A stretch of 64,000 nucleotides of DNA from Albibacillus kandeliae (GCF_003116585.1 NZ_QEHM01000003.1:668916-732915), one strand, 5' to 3'. Shown: positions 24,033 through 33,303, numbered from the stretch's first letter. Made by a program: numbers and translations. The notes: generated by a model not told the origin, from the letters alone.

Positions 24033-24908
24033 ATGGATGTTCGCGCCATTCTCATGGGCATCGCCTTTGCCTTCATGTGGTCCTCTGCCTTCACCTCGGC
24101 GCGGATCATCGTCGCCGATGCCTCTCCCCTGTTTTCGCTGGCCCTGCGGTTCCTGCTGTCAGGGGTGATCGGCGTGACGCTGGCGCGGCTGATCGGGCAA
24201 AGCTGGCGGCTGACACCAAAGCAGTGGTACGCGACCATCCTTTTCGGCATCTGCCAGAACGCACTCTATCTCGGGCTGAACTTCGTCGGGATGCAGACGG
24301 TCGAGGCCGGTCTCGCCACCATCATCGCCTCGACCATGCCATTGCTCGTCGCCACCGCCAGCTGGCTGGTTTTTGGTGAAAAGCTCCGGCCGCTCGGGAT
24401 CCTCGGACTCGTCGCGGGGTTCGTGGGCGTGGCGATCATCATGGGCACCCGGCTGGAGGCGGGCGCGGACACCTTCGGCATGATCCTCTGCGGGTTCGGG
24501 GTGCTGGCGCTGACCTTTGCCACCCTCGCGGTGCGCGGCGCCACGTCGGGCGGCAACTTCCTGATGATCGTGGGCCTGCAGATGCTGGTTGGCTCCGCCA
24601 CGCTGTTTGTCGCCACGGCGCTGTTCGAGACCGTGCGCATTCACCTGACCACCCCGCTTGTCCTCGCCTTCTTCTATACCACGCTGGTGCCGGGCCTGCT
24701 GGCAACCCTGGTCTGGTTCCTGCTGCTGAACCGCATTGGCCCGACGCGGGCCGCGACCTTCCACTTTCTGAACCCCGTGTTCGGGGTCGCCATCGCTGCG
24801 TTGCTTCTGGGCGAACGGCTGGGTCCGTGGGACGTGGTCGGGGTTCTGGTGATCACCGCAGGCATCCTCGCTGTGCAGCTTTCGCGCCAGCCAGCGCCAA
24901 AGGGCTGA
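24033..24908 (+). CDS. DMT-superfamily (EamA) transporter
   Basis: A 291-residue inner-membrane protein with two EamA repeats of about five membrane spans each (first about residues 10-140, second about 150-285). Typical end-of-repeat motifs are TIIASTMPLLVATASWLVFGE in the first repeat and FHFLNPVFGVAIAALLLGER in the second. Such proteins export metabolites or amino acids; the substrate is unknown. The start is uncertain between ATG 24018 and ATG 24033; neither has a clear Shine-Dalgarno. It follows HU after a terminator and converges with the glutathione peroxidase gene with no spacer. Confidence 0.88.
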   Translation: MDVRAILMGIAFAFMWSSAFTSARIIVADASPLFSLALRFLLSGVIGVTLARLIGQSWRLTPKQWYATILFGICQNALYLGLNFVGMQTVEAGLATIIASTMPLLVATASWLVFGEKLRPLGILGLVAGFVGVAIIMGTRLEAGADTFGMILCGFGVLALTFATLAVRGATSGGNFLMIVGLQMLVGSATLFVATALFETVRIHLTTPLVLAFFYTTLVPGLLATLVWFLLLNRIGPTRAATFHFLNPVFGVAIAALLLGERLGPWDVVGVLVITAGILAVQLSRQPAPKG

Positions 24909-25433
24909 TCAGTTCAGCAGTGCCTCGATCCCGGCGCGGATTTCGGCGGACTCGGGCTTGGTACGCGAGTCCCATGTCTTCACGACCTTGCCGTCCGGCC
25001 CGATCAGGATCTTGTTGAAGTTCCATGACGGTTCAAAGCCGGTCTCGTCCCGGACGGCCTTGTAGAACGGGTGGGCCTTGGCGCCGCGGACGTGGGTGAT
25101 ATCGGTCATCGGAAGGTCCAGCCCGAAGTTCACCGCGCAGAACTCCTTGACCGCTTCGGCCGAGTCCAGCTCCTGCCGGAAGTCGTCGGAGGGGACCGCC
25201 AGAACCACGAGTCCCCGGTCGCGATAAGTGTCGTAGACCTTTTGCAGACCCTCATACTGGTAGGTAAAGCCACACTCCGACGCCGTGTTGACCACCAGCA
25301 CCGGATGCCCGCGCCAGGACTCGATGGAGAGCGTTCCGCCGTCGATGTTGGGAAACGTGCCGGTCAGGCCGGTCGCTGCCGCCGCCTGCGCCCATATCGC
25401 CAACCAAAGAGCAAGAAACGCGCGCGCCATCAT
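24909..25433 (-). CDS. Exported glutathione peroxidase-family protein
   Basis: A 174-residue protein with an N-terminal hydrophobic signal (ARAFLALWLAIWAQAAAATG), so it probably acts in the periplasm. The peroxidatic Cys is in VVNTASECGFTYQYEGL. The Trp-Asn pair is present in EPSWNFNKILIGPDG. The usual catalytic Gln region (NQF in classical enzymes) reads VPSDDFRQEL here, so the Gln position is probably Asp. This is seen in some bacterial members, which may favour thioredoxin or another donor. ATG 25433 or ATG 25430 could be the start; GGAGG favours the second by spacing. Two methionine sulfoxide reductase genes are divergent. Confidence 0.85.
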   Translation of the reverse strand: MMARAFLALWLAIWAQAAAATGLTGTFPNIDGGTLSIESWRGHPVLVVNTASECGFTYQYEGLQKVYDTYRDRGLVVLAVPSDDFRQELDSAEAVKEFCAVNFGLDLPMTDITHVRGAKAHPFYKAVRDETGFEPSWNFNKILIGPDGKVVKTWDSRTKPESAEIRAGIEALLN

Positions 25434-25575
25434 GATATCCTCCGATCCTGTAGTGTCATACGTAGCATTGTGACAGCCGGATCAACCAATCGGGAACGGG
25501 CCACGCCCAAGAATCGCTTTGATTCCGGGCCCGAGAACCCATCTATAGGGGCAACACTCAGCGAAAAGGTGATCC

Positions 25576-26025
25576 ATGAACAAATACACCAAGGACCCGG
25601 ACAAGATCGCCGCTCTCTCCTCCGAGGAATTCTACGTGACGCAGCGAAGCGGCACGGAACGCCCCGGCACCGGCAAGCTCCTGAACAACAAGGAACCCGG
25701 CATTTACGTCGATATCGTTTCGGGTGAACCCCTGTTCGCGTCGGCGGACAAGTATGAGTCTCACTGCGGCTGGCCGAGTTTCACCAAGCCGATCGAACCG
25801 GCGCATGTGATGGAGTTCCACGACCGCTCGCACGGCATGGTACGCACCGAGGTCCGTTCGAAACACGGCGACAGCCACCTCGGCCACGTGTTTCCCGACG
25901 GGCCCATCGACCGTGGCGGGCTGCGCTATTGCATCAACTCGGCCTCCCTCCGCTTCGTCCATCGCGACGACATGGAGGCGGAAGGCTATGGCGACTACAT
26001 TGATCAGGTGGAGGACGTGGAATGA
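25576..26025 (+). CDS. msrB: Peptide-methionine (R)-S-oxide reductase
   Basis: A 149-residue MsrB that reduces the R-epimer of methionine sulfoxide. Motifs are [32 protein letters not shown] and [12 protein letters not shown], the last holding the catalytic Cys. The two CxxC pairs that bind zinc in many MsrB proteins are absent. No signal peptide is seen, so it acts in the cytoplasm. The last codons overlap msrA by four bases (ATGA), so the two epimer-specific enzymes are made together. Confidence 0.94.
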   Translation: MNKYTKDPDKIAALSSEEFYVTQRSGTERPGTGKLLNNKEPGIYVDIVSGEPLFASADKYESHCGWPSFTKPIEPAHVMEFHDRSHGMVRTEVRSKHGDSHLGHVFPDGPIDRGGLRYCINSASLRFVHRDDMEAEGYGDYIDQVEDVE

Positions 26026-26531
26026 GCAAGGAACGCGCAGTGCTCGCCGGTGGATGTTTCTGGGGCATGCAGGAACTGATCCGCCACAAGAAGGGCGTGC
26101 TGGGGACTCGTGTCGGTTACACCGGCGGCGATGTTCCCAATGCGACCTATCGCAATCACGGCACCCATGCCGAGGGGATCGAGATCATCTTTGACCCCGA
26201 AGTGATCAGCTATCGCCAGATCCTGGAGTTCTTCTTCCAGATCCACGACCCGACCACCCTCAACCGGCAGGGCAACGACCTGGGCCTCTCCTATCGCTCG
26301 GCCATCTACTACGTGGACGAGGCTCAGAAGGCCGTGGCCGAGGATACCATCGCCGATGTCGATGCCTCCGGTCTCTGGCCCGGTCGCGTGGTGACCGAGG
26401 TGGAGCCCGCCGGCGATTTCTGGGAGGCGGAGCCGGAGCATCAGAACTATCTGCAGCGCCTGCCGCACGGGTATACCTGCCACTTTGCGCGCCCCGACTG
26501 GGTTCTTCCCAAGCGCGCGGCAGCTGAGTGA
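26022..26531 (+). CDS. msrA: Peptide-methionine (S)-S-oxide reductase
   Basis: A 169-residue MsrA reducing the S-epimer of methionine sulfoxide. The catalytic motif GGCFWGMQE is near the N-terminus (Cys12), and the conserved [20 protein letters not shown] and [14 protein letters not shown] segments are present. It is coupled to msrB by an ATGA overlap. Together with the divergent glutathione peroxidase it makes a compact peroxide and methionine repair group. Confidence 0.95.
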   Translation: MSKERAVLAGGCFWGMQELIRHKKGVLGTRVGYTGGDVPNATYRNHGTHAEGIEIIFDPEVISYRQILEFFFQIHDPTTLNRQGNDLGLSYRSAIYYVDEAQKAVAEDTIADVDASGLWPGRVVTEVEPAGDFWEAEPEHQNYLQRLPHGYTCHFARPDWVLPKRAAAE

Positions 26532-26537
26532 AACAGC

Positions 26538-26558
26538 GCCCCGGACATGGTCCGGGGC
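26538..26558. terminator. Hairpin between msrA and the hydantoinase gene
   Basis: GCCCCGGAC (26538-26546), loop ATG, GTCCGGGGC (26550-26558): perfect 9-base arms in the 48-base gap between two convergent genes. No T-run follows, so termination strength is uncertain. Confidence 0.55.
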
Positions 26559-26579
26559 AGCCATCTTGAGTGATCGGCC

Positions 26580-28580
26580 CTACCCGACCGCGACCCTTGG
26601 CCGGCCGCTCGCCTCGACGGTGACCACCGCCTCGACAAAGACCTCGCGGGCTTCGGTCCGCGCAGTCCGGATATCCCGGTCGACCCGGATCTGCAGACCC
26701 TCGGCACCGGCCGCCGCAGTTTCGGCATCGGCGCGCAAGGCGCCTTCCAACCGGCTCAGCGCCGCATCGGAAGAGCCGAAATCCTCTGGTCCGGTCTCTA
26801 GGTGCACACGGTAGCGTCCTTCGGCGGGGGAGGTCACCGTCCCAGAGCGGCGCACCGTCACACGCCCGACTACCGCGCCGATGGCATTCGCTACCCCTGC
26901 ATGGTCCGGCAGGATCATCCGGCACCGCAACCGCTCGCCAACGGCGGGATAATATGCCGGGGCCGAAGCGCCCAGCCCCACCACATCGACGTTCAGCCGC
27001 GCGTCGAGCGCGAGGATCCCCCGGTGCTGACCCAGCGCCCTCTGCACCAGCACATGACGCGCAAGGTCTCGGGCCGGCAGGTTGAAGCTCTCTCCTTCTT
27101 CGGCGAAAGCGGTCTCTAACAAGGCCAGAACCGTCTGTTCCGTCAGCTGGTCGATGATCATCCGGGCGAGCGCACCGGCGTCCGGTGCCAGCCGTCCCCC
27201 GCTCCCGGTGCGCCGCCGTGCCATCAGCGTGACTGCCTTCTCGGCCGCTTCGGCATCCCAGCTGTCGAGCCTTCCAAGAACGTGGCTCGCGTCCGAGGGC
27301 GTCACCCCGGCCACCTGCACCAGCCCGCGGTCGACCAGCCTGCCAAGGGCACCCTGCTCCATCCGCGTGCGCAGAACATGGCCCATCGGGTGGAGGTCAC
27401 TGCCCAGCCGCGCCAGCAGCTCGGACTCTCGCGCCGAAAGCCCCTGCGCCGCCATGCCGGGCACCGCGCGTAGAAACCGTCCGTCGTATTCTCCCACCGT
27501 CTGCGCGCGCAACTGCTCGTCAAGTGTGCGGTGCACCACCTCGGGAGCCTCGGTGGCAACCAACGACACGGGCAGCACCCGGCGCGGGCCCAGCGAGATG
27601 CCGCCGTCCAGCCCTTCGGTCACCACGTGCACCTGGCTGTCCCCACCAAGCCCCGTAGTCCGCATCGCCACGGCCTCGACCATGGTGCGGTGTCCGCCCA
27701 CCTCGGCGCCCTCGGGGTTGATGGCAGGTCGCCCGCCCTTCAGCATGGCGACGTCGGTCGTCGTCCCGCCGATGTCAGAGACCAGGCCCTCGTCGATCCC
27801 GGTCAGCCAGCGCGCCCCGACGATCGAGGCCGCCGGACCGCTCAGGATGGTCTCGATGGGCCGGATGCGGGCCTGTTCCGCGCTCATCAGCGCGCCGTCG
27901 CCCCGCACCACCATCAGCGGCGCGGTGATCCCCATCTCTGTCAGCACGTCCTGCGCCCGCCCGATCAGCCGGTCGATCATGCCCACAAGACGTGCATTCA
28001 GCACGGCGGTAACGGCGCGGCGGGGCCCGTTCAGCCGGGCCGAGAGCTGGTGCGAACAGGTTACCGGCCTGCCGGTGCGTTCGGCGATGATCCGTGCAGC
28101 AGCCAGTTCGTGCGCCGGGTTGCGTGTCGCAAACTGCGCCGCAACGGCGAACCCCGTGACCTGCGCCGCTTCGCTGGCCAGGAAGGCCTCCAGCGCCTCG
28201 GTGTCCAGCGGTGCGGCTTCGGTGCCGCCGTGGTCATGCCCGCCGGTCAGCACCAGGGCGGGGTCGCCCTTCAGCACCTCGGCCAGCCCGTGCCGCTCAA
28301 GATCGCCCTCGCGGAACCCGATGTAGACCAAGGCGACGCGCCCGCCCTGCCCTTCGACCAGCGCGTTGGTGGCGAGCGTGGTCGAAAGCGAGGCCAGCGC
28401 GATCTCTTCGGGCCTGATCCCGGTCTGCTCCAGCACCCGGCACACCGCACCGGCGACGCCAATGGCGAGGTCCTGTCGTGTCGTCAGCGCCTTGGCCGAG
28501 GCGATGACCTCGGTCTCGTCGCGCAACAGGACCGCGTCCGTATAGGTCCCGCCGGTATCGACACCCAGGAGAATTGCCAT
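26580..28580 (-). CDS. Hydantoinase/oxoprolinase-family protein, HyuA-type, without a HyuB partner
   Basis: A 666-residue protein of the ASKHA ATPase-type hydantoinase A family. The N-terminal Hydant_A N domain begins ILLGVDTGGTYTDAVLLRDE, then TNALVEGQGGRVALV. The central domain has LVSDIGGTTTDVAMLKGG, the phosphate-binding motif. These enzymes hydrolyse 5-membered cyclic imides such as 5-oxoproline or N-methylhydantoin, usually as an A/B pair. No HyuB-like gene is adjacent: the next gene on the strand is queG, six bases upstream. Substrate unknown. Confidence 0.84.
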   Translation of the reverse strand: MAILLGVDTGGTYTDAVLLRDETEVIASAKALTTRQDLAIGVAGAVCRVLEQTGIRPEEIALASLSTTLATNALVEGQGGRVALVYIGFREGDLERHGLAEVLKGDPALVLTGGHDHGGTEAAPLDTEALEAFLASEAAQVTGFAVAAQFATRNPAHELAAARIIAERTGRPVTCSHQLSARLNGPRRAVTAVLNARLVGMIDRLIGRAQDVLTEMGITAPLMVVRGDGALMSAEQARIRPIETILSGPAASIVGARWLTGIDEGLVSDIGGTTTDVAMLKGGRPAINPEGAEVGGHRTMVEAVAMRTTGLGGDSQVHVVTEGLDGGISLGPRRVLPVSLVATEAPEVVHRTLDEQLRAQTVGEYDGRFLRAVPGMAAQGLSARESELLARLGSDLHPMGHVLRTRMEQGALGRLVDRGLVQVAGVTPSDASHVLGRLDSWDAEAAEKAVTLMARRRTGSGGRLAPDAGALARMIIDQLTEQTVLALLETAFAEEGESFNLPARDLARHVLVQRALGQHRGILALDARLNVDVVGLGASAPAYYPAVGERLRCRMILPDHAGVANAIGAVVGRVTVRRSGTVTSPAEGRYRVHLETGPEDFGSSDAALSRLEGALRADAETAAAGAEGLQIRVDRDIRTARTEAREVFVEAVVTVEASGRPRVAVG

Positions 28581-28586
28581 CTTCGA

Positions 28587-29621
28587 TCAGTCCCGTTCCA
28601 GCCTGTCCACGGCCCAGCGTGCGGCCTCGGCCACCACCGCATCGGGGTCGTCCGTCAGCTCGCGCGCCACGTCGCACAGCGCGGCATCGCCCGAATTCCC
28701 GATGGCGTAAAGCACATTCCTCACGAAACGGTCGCGCCCGATGCGCTTGATCGGCGAGCCAGAGAACATGGCGCGAAAGGCGGCATCGTCCAACCGCGCG
28801 AGGTCGGAGAGACGCGGCGCCACAAGCTCGTCGCGCGCGGCATAGCGAATGTCGCTCGCCGCCACCGCGAACTTGTTCCAGGGACAGGCGGCGAGACAGT
28901 CGTCGCAGCCATAGATGCGGTTACCCAGCCGGTCCCGCAGCTCCTCCGGCACCGGCCCCTTGTGCTCGATGGTCAGGTAGGAAATGCAGCGCCGCGCGTC
29001 GAGCTGATAGGGCGCCGGAAAGGCATCCGTCGGGCAGGCGTCCAGGCAGGCACGGCAGCGCCCGCAATGGTCAATCTCCGCGCCGTCCACCGGCAGGTCC
29101 AGCGTGGTGAAAACAGACCCTAAAAAGGCCCAGTTGCCCCAGTCGCGGCTCAGCAGGTTGGTGTGCTTGCCCTGCCATCCCAGTCCAGCCGCCTGCCCCA
29201 GAGCCTTCTCGGGCACCGGCGCGGTATCGACAAAGACCTTGATCTCGCCCCCTGCCGCGTCGATCAGCCAGCGCCCCAGCCGTTTCAGCCGCTTCTTGAC
29301 CAGGTCGTGATAGTCCCGGTTCCGGGCATAGACCGAGATCGCGCCGCGGTCCGGCATGCCGACAACCTCCATCGGGTCCCGCTCGGGCGCATAGCTCTCG
29401 GCCAGCATGATCACCGAGCGCGCCTCGGGCCACAGCGCAGCAGGGTCGCCGCGCCAGTGCGTGCGCTCGGCCATCCACGACATCTGCCCGTGGTACCCGG
29501 CCTCGATAAAGGCGGAAAGACGCGCGGCAACCTCGGGCACGTCCGCGGGCCGACAGACGCGGCAGGCGACAAACCCTTCCTCGAGCGCACGCGCCACCAG
29601 TTTCCGCTTCAGATCGGTCAC
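28587..29621 (-). CDS. queG: Epoxyqueuosine reductase
   Basis: A 344-residue cobalamin-dependent iron-sulfur enzyme that reduces epoxyqueuosine to queuosine in tRNA, the last step of Q34 biosynthesis. Two 4Fe-4S ferredoxin motifs are clear: [16 protein letters not shown] and [13 protein letters not shown]. The N-terminal region ([19 protein letters not shown]) is the QueG-specific lead. The start is GTG at 29621, immediately downstream of dispersed repeat copy D, so its 5' leader is that repeat. Length is close to other alphaproteobacterial QueG. Confidence 0.93.
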   Translation of the reverse strand: MTDLKRKLVARALEEGFVACRVCRPADVPEVAARLSAFIEAGYHGQMSWMAERTHWRGDPAALWPEARSVIMLAESYAPERDPMEVVGMPDRGAISVYARNRDYHDLVKKRLKRLGRWLIDAAGGEIKVFVDTAPVPEKALGQAAGLGWQGKHTNLLSRDWGNWAFLGSVFTTLDLPVDGAEIDHCGRCRACLDACPTDAFPAPYQLDARRCISYLTIEHKGPVPEELRDRLGNRIYGCDDCLAACPWNKFAVAASDIRYAARDELVAPRLSDLARLDDAAFRAMFSGSPIKRIGRDRFVRNVLYAIGNSGDAALCDVARELTDDPDAVVAEAARWAVDRLERD

Positions 29622-29628
29622 GTGGCGG

Positions 29629-29693
29629 TTCTTTGGGTCGAAAAATATCCTCGGGGGGAATCGCCGCAGGCGATGGGGGGCAGACAGCCCCCC
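29629..29693 (-). repeat. Dispersed intergenic repeat, copy D (upstream of queG)
   Basis: On the minus strand: hairpin GGGGGGC / GCCCCCC (arms 29687-29693 and 29675-29681), a second small hairpin, then CGAGGATATTTTTCGACCCAAAGAA just before the queG start. It has the same parts and order as copy A and, like A, abuts a gene start. Confidence 0.7.
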
Positions 29694-29708
29694 GACCTGA
29701 TCACCGGT

Positions 29709-30374
29709 TCAGAAATCGAGGTCGGCATAATGCGGCGGCGGGCGAAAGCCGGGGATCTGGTCGGCCAGGATCGAGCGGAAGGCGGGCCGCGACTTGATCT
29801 TGGCGTACCAGTCCTTGACCGAGGCCTGCCGGTTCCAGTCCACGTCCGAGATGTAGTCGAGCGACGACAGATGCGCGGCGGCGGCGAAATCGGCCAGCGT
29901 CATCGAGTCTCCGGCCAGCCAGCGGCGGTGGTCCAGCAGCCAGGCCATGTAATCCAGGTGATACTTGATCGCCTTGGCGCCTGCCTTGACGTTGCCGCTG
30001 TCCGGATAGCCAGAGCCGGTCACCTTCTTGTTCACCCGCTCGTACAGCAGCTTGGAGGTGACCTCGTGGTGGAACTTGTCGTCGAACCAGCCGATCAGTC
30101 GCCGGACCTCGTAGCGCCCTTCGGGGTCACGCGGCATCAGCGAGGGGTCGGGCCGGGTTTCTTCGATGTATTCGCAGATCGCGGCGCTCTCGGCCATGGT
30201 CTTGCCGTCCAGCCGCAGCACCGGGACCTTTGCCGCCGGGTTGCGCCGCAGAAAGTCGGGATCGGCCTCCCAGTAGCGCTCTTCCACCAGTTCCACCTCG
30301 ATCTTCTTCTCGGCGAGGCTCAGGCGCACCTTGCGGCAGAAGGGGGAGAGGGGAACGTGGAACAGGCGGGCCAT
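29709..30374 (-). CDS. Glutathione S-transferase family protein
   Basis: A 221-residue two-domain GST. The N-terminal thioredoxin-fold domain (MARLFHVPLSPFCRKVRLSL, then RNPAAKVPVLRLDGKTMAES with the cis-Pro VPVL glutathione-binding loop) is followed by an all-helical C-terminal domain. The SPFC motif suggests a Ser or Cys catalytic residue as in beta/omega-like bacterial GSTs. ATG 30374 is preferred; ATG 30380 is the alternative. It lies between the hydantoinase/queG group and mtgA, all on the minus strand. Substrate unknown. Confidence 0.85.
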   Translation of the reverse strand: MARLFHVPLSPFCRKVRLSLAEKKIEVELVEERYWEADPDFLRRNPAAKVPVLRLDGKTMAESAAICEYIEETRPDPSLMPRDPEGRYEVRRLIGWFDDKFHHEVTSKLLYERVNKKVTGSGYPDSGNVKAGAKAIKYHLDYMAWLLDHRRWLAGDSMTLADFAAAAHLSSLDYISDVDWNRQASVKDWYAKIKSRPAFRSILADQIPGFRPPPHYADLDF

Positions 30375-30429
30375 GATCATCCGGACTTGTTGTGGTATCC
30401 CCCAGCAATGCCTGTTCGTCCGGGAATTT

Positions 30430-31167
30430 TCAATCCTCGAAACAGGCTGCGCGGCCGTCTGCGCGAATGGTGGCCGCGCCATCGGTGATCGCGCGGGCCC
30501 GCTTGGCCAGATAGTTGCTCGGCTTGGCGGGGTTGCGTTCCTTGGGATTGGGCAGGGCGGCGGCAATGAGGGCGGCCTGCCGGTCGCTCAGCTTGGCCGC
30601 GCTGACGCCAAAGTAATGCTGGGCCGCTGCCTCGACCCCGAAGATGCCGTTCCCGGTCTCGGCCACGTTCAGGTAGACCTCGAGGATCCGCCGCTTGGAC
30701 CACAGCGCCTCCACCGCAGGTGTCGTCGCGGCTTCCAGCGCCTTGCGGAGCCAGTTCCGGCCCTGCCAGAAGAACACGTTCTTCACGACCTGCTGGCTGA
30801 TGGTCGAGGCGCCCCGGTTGCCGCCGCCTTCCATCGCGGTGCGGATCGCCTCGACGTCGAAGCCCCAATGCAGGCAGAAGTTGGCATCTTCGGCGGCCAC
30901 TGCCGAGCGGGCCATGGCCGGGGCCATCTCTTCCAGCGGAACCCATTGCCGCTCAATCTCGCCCAGACGGCGCTTTTCGCCCAACATTGTCAGGGTGATC
31001 GGCGGATTGAGGAAGCTGTAGATCAGGATCAGCGCCAGCATCAGCAGCACCACCGCGAGGATGGCACGGATCAGCCATTTGCGCAGGAGTCGCAGAGGGC
31101 GAAACGGTTTCCGCTTCGCCCTGTCAGTCTTACCGGTTCTCTTTGACTTGCCAGCCGCCTTTGCCAT
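30430..31167 (-). CDS. mtgA: Monofunctional biosynthetic peptidoglycan transglycosylase
   Basis: A 245-residue inner-membrane glycosyltransferase that polymerises lipid II into glycan strands. A Lys/Arg-rich cytoplasmic N-terminus is followed by one membrane anchor (about residues 33-55). The GT51 domain has the catalytic Glu region AAEDANFCLHWGFD, then GASTISQQVVKNVFFWQGRN and NVAETGNGIFGVEAAAQHYF. There is no transpeptidase domain, so it is MtgA rather than a class A PBP. The protein ends with a short tail GRAACFED. Confidence 0.93.
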   Translation of the reverse strand: MAKAAGKSKRTGKTDRAKRKPFRPLRLLRKWLIRAILAVVLLMLALILIYSFLNPPITLTMLGEKRRLGEIERQWVPLEEMAPAMARSAVAAEDANFCLHWGFDVEAIRTAMEGGGNRGASTISQQVVKNVFFWQGRNWLRKALEAATTPAVEALWSKRRILEVYLNVAETGNGIFGVEAAAQHYFGVSAAKLSDRQAALIAAALPNPKERNPAKPSNYLAKRARAITDGAATIRADGRAACFED

Positions 31168-31205
31168 GGCGGCACATTATCGGCGCCGCGCGTGCGCCGC
31201 ACCCC

Positions 31206-32414
31206 CTAATCCGGCGTGCCGAGCAGGTCGCGGCGATGCGGCAACAAGAGGGTGAGAATTCCCATCGCTGGCAGGACCGAGCAGATGGTGTAGACCTTCG
31301 CGATGCCCCAATGGTCGGCAGCCAGACCCAGCACCGCGGCGCCAATCCCGGCGACGCCGAAGGCGAGGCCGAAGAACAGGCCGGCGACCATGCCCACGCG
31401 GCCCGGCAGCAGTTCCTGCCCGAAGACGACGATAGCGGGGAAGGCCGAGGCGAGTACGACACCGATGATGATGGTCAGGATCGCGGTCCAGAACAGGCTG
31501 GCATAGGGCAGCATCAGGGTGAAGGGCAGGACCCCGAGGATCGAGACCCAGATCACAGTGCGCCGGCCAATGCGGTCGCCGATGGGCCCACCGATGATGG
31601 TGCCGAGCGCAACCGCGCCGAGGAACAGGAACAGCATCTGTTGGGCCTGTTGAGTCGAGAGGTCGAACCGCTCGATCAGGAAGAAGGTGTAGTAGCTCGA
31701 CATGCTGGCCATGTAGACGTTCTTGGAAAAGATCAGCAGCACGAGGACAGCGAGGGCGATCTGGACCTTGCGGCGGGGCAGGGCGACCGGAGGCTTCACT
31801 GGACGGCGGCGCGCAACTGCCTGTTCGCGCGAATGCCAGCGGCTGACGGCGGTCAGGATCATCATGCCCAGCAAGGCGATGACCGCGAACCAGCCCACGC
31901 TGCCGCGGCCAAAGGGCAGCACAATGAAGGCGGCCAGCAGCGGCCCGAGAGCCGAGCCGAAGTTGCCGCCGACCTGGAACACCGATTGCGCCAGTCCGAA
32001 ACGCCCGCCCGAGGCTGCCCGGGCCACCCGAGACGCTTCGGGGTGGAAGATCGACGACCCGATCCCGATCAGCGCGGCACCGCCGAAGAGGGCGGCGTAG
32101 TTCGGCGCGGTCGAGAGCAGGATCAGCCCGCACATGGTCGAGGTCATACCGACCGGCAGCGAGTAGGGCATGGGCTTGCGGTCGGTCACGATGCCGACGA
32201 CCGGCTGCAGCAGCGAGGCGGTGACCTGGAAGCCAAAGGTCAGCATCCCGATTTGCCAGAAATCGAGCGCGAACTCGGTTTTCAGCATCGGGTAGATCGC
32301 CGAAAGCAGCGATTGCATCACGTCGTTCAGCATGTGGCACAGGCTGATCGACAGCAGGATCGCATAGGTCGTGGTATCGGCGCTGCGGTCGGGGGTGAGG
32401 GTGGTGTTGGTCAT
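31206..32414 (-). CDS. fsr: MFS transporter, fosmidomycin-resistance (Fsr) family
   Basis: A 402-residue, roughly 12-span exporter. It matches E. coli Fsr in length and landmarks: SISLCHMLNDVMQSLLSAIY PM-type start, YPMLKTEFALDFWQIGMLTF, VGIVTDRKPMPYSLPVGM and IGIGSSIFHPEASRVARAAS. It is predicted to export fosmidomycin-like phosphonates or another small molecule. It is divergent from an AraC regulator with a 100-base shared region. The target pathway of fosmidomycin (MEP) is represented in the window by dxs and ispA. Confidence 0.88.
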   Translation of the reverse strand: MTNTTLTPDRSADTTTYAILLSISLCHMLNDVMQSLLSAIYPMLKTEFALDFWQIGMLTFGFQVTASLLQPVVGIVTDRKPMPYSLPVGMTSTMCGLILLSTAPNYAALFGGAALIGIGSSIFHPEASRVARAASGGRFGLAQSVFQVGGNFGSALGPLLAAFIVLPFGRGSVGWFAVIALLGMMILTAVSRWHSREQAVARRRPVKPPVALPRRKVQIALAVLVLLIFSKNVYMASMSSYYTFFLIERFDLSTQQAQQMLFLFLGAVALGTIIGGPIGDRIGRRTVIWVSILGVLPFTLMLPYASLFWTAILTIIIGVVLASAFPAIVVFGQELLPGRVGMVAGLFFGLAFGVAGIGAAVLGLAADHWGIAKVYTICSVLPAMGILTLLLPHRRDLLGTPD

Positions 32415-32491
32415 TCGGTGGCATACCTCCGGCGCCGGAGATAGAGCAAGTGGACCTTGCGATCTTTCGTAGGTTGGTCATAAATCTTCGC

Positions 32492-32504
32492 GATTGGGCC
32501 AATC
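32492..32504. promoter_or_regulatory. Small palindrome in the fsr/AraC divergent region
   Basis: GATTGGGCCAATC (32492-32504) is a perfect 6-base inverted repeat with one central base, 11 bases before the AraC start and 77 bases from the fsr start. It is the only clean palindrome of this size in the shared region apart from CCGGCGCCGG. Confidence 0.4.
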
Positions 32505-32514
32505 ACGAGTCGCC

Positions 32515-33303
32515 ATGACCGACACCGACGAAATCATCGCAAACAACATCGCACGGATCGCCGCCGCGCGGGGTGCGCTGATGGCCATCGGGACGGACTA
32601 TGGCGAGGGAATCGTCGTCAGCCCGCACATCCACGACCGGCATCAGCTTCTCCATGCGCTGTCCGGCATCCTCATCGTGTCCACGGCCTCGGGGCACTGG
32701 ATCGTCCCGCAAGGCTATGCGCTGCTGATCCCTGCCGGTTGCGAGCACCGGGTCGAGATGCTGAGCGCGGTGCGGATGCGGTCGGTCTATCTTCGGCCGG
32801 GTGATCTGCAGGCCCCGAGCGGTGATCCGCGTGTGCTGGGCATGACATCGCTGGTGCGCGCGCTGATCATCGAGGCCATTTCCCTTGGCCCGGACGAAGC
32901 GGACTCGCCGCGCGGCCAGCTGCTCTGCGATCTGCTGCTGCACGAGATCCCGCGCCTTGTCGAACAGCCGCTGGCCCTGCCGCTGCCTTCCGATCCCCGT
33001 CTTGTCGCGCTGTGCCGCGGGTTCATCGCCGCGCCGGATGCCCGCGCGCCGCTCGACGACTGGGCCAATCGCGCCGGGATGAGCAGGCGCAGCCTGACGC
33101 GGCACTTCCGGCAGGAAACCGGGCTCGCGGTCGAGCGGTGGAGGCAGCAGGCCTGCGTTTTTGCCGCGCTGCCGCGGCTGATCGACGGAGAGAAGGTGAC
33201 CACCGTCGCGCTCGACATCGGGTATGACAGCCCGGCTGCCTTCACCACCATGTTTCGCCGGATGCTTGGCCGGACGCCGAGGGACTATCTTCGCCGGGCA
33301 TGA
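32515..33303 (+). CDS. AraC-family transcriptional regulator
   Basis: A 262-residue regulator with an N-terminal cupin-type sensing domain (HIHDRHQLLHALSGILIVST, then WIVPQGYALLIPAGCEHRVE) and a C-terminal double helix-turn-helix (DWANRAGMSRRSLTRHFRQE, then VALDIGYDSPAAFTTMFRRM and LGRTPRDYLRR). The ATG at 32515 is preferred over an in-frame TTG upstream. It is divergent from the fosmidomycin-type pump, so it is the likely regulator of that pump. The stop overlaps the terminator of the convergent gltB gene. Confidence 0.9.
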   Translation: MTDTDEIIANNIARIAAARGALMAIGTDYGEGIVVSPHIHDRHQLLHALSGILIVSTASGHWIVPQGYALLIPAGCEHRVEMLSAVRMRSVYLRPGDLQAPSGDPRVLGMTSLVRALIIEAISLGPDEADSPRGQLLCDLLLHEIPRLVEQPLALPLPSDPRLVALCRGFIAAPDARAPLDDWANRAGMSRRSLTRHFRQETGLAVERWRQQACVFAALPRLIDGEKVTTVALDIGYDSPAAFTTMFRRMLGRTPRDYLRRA

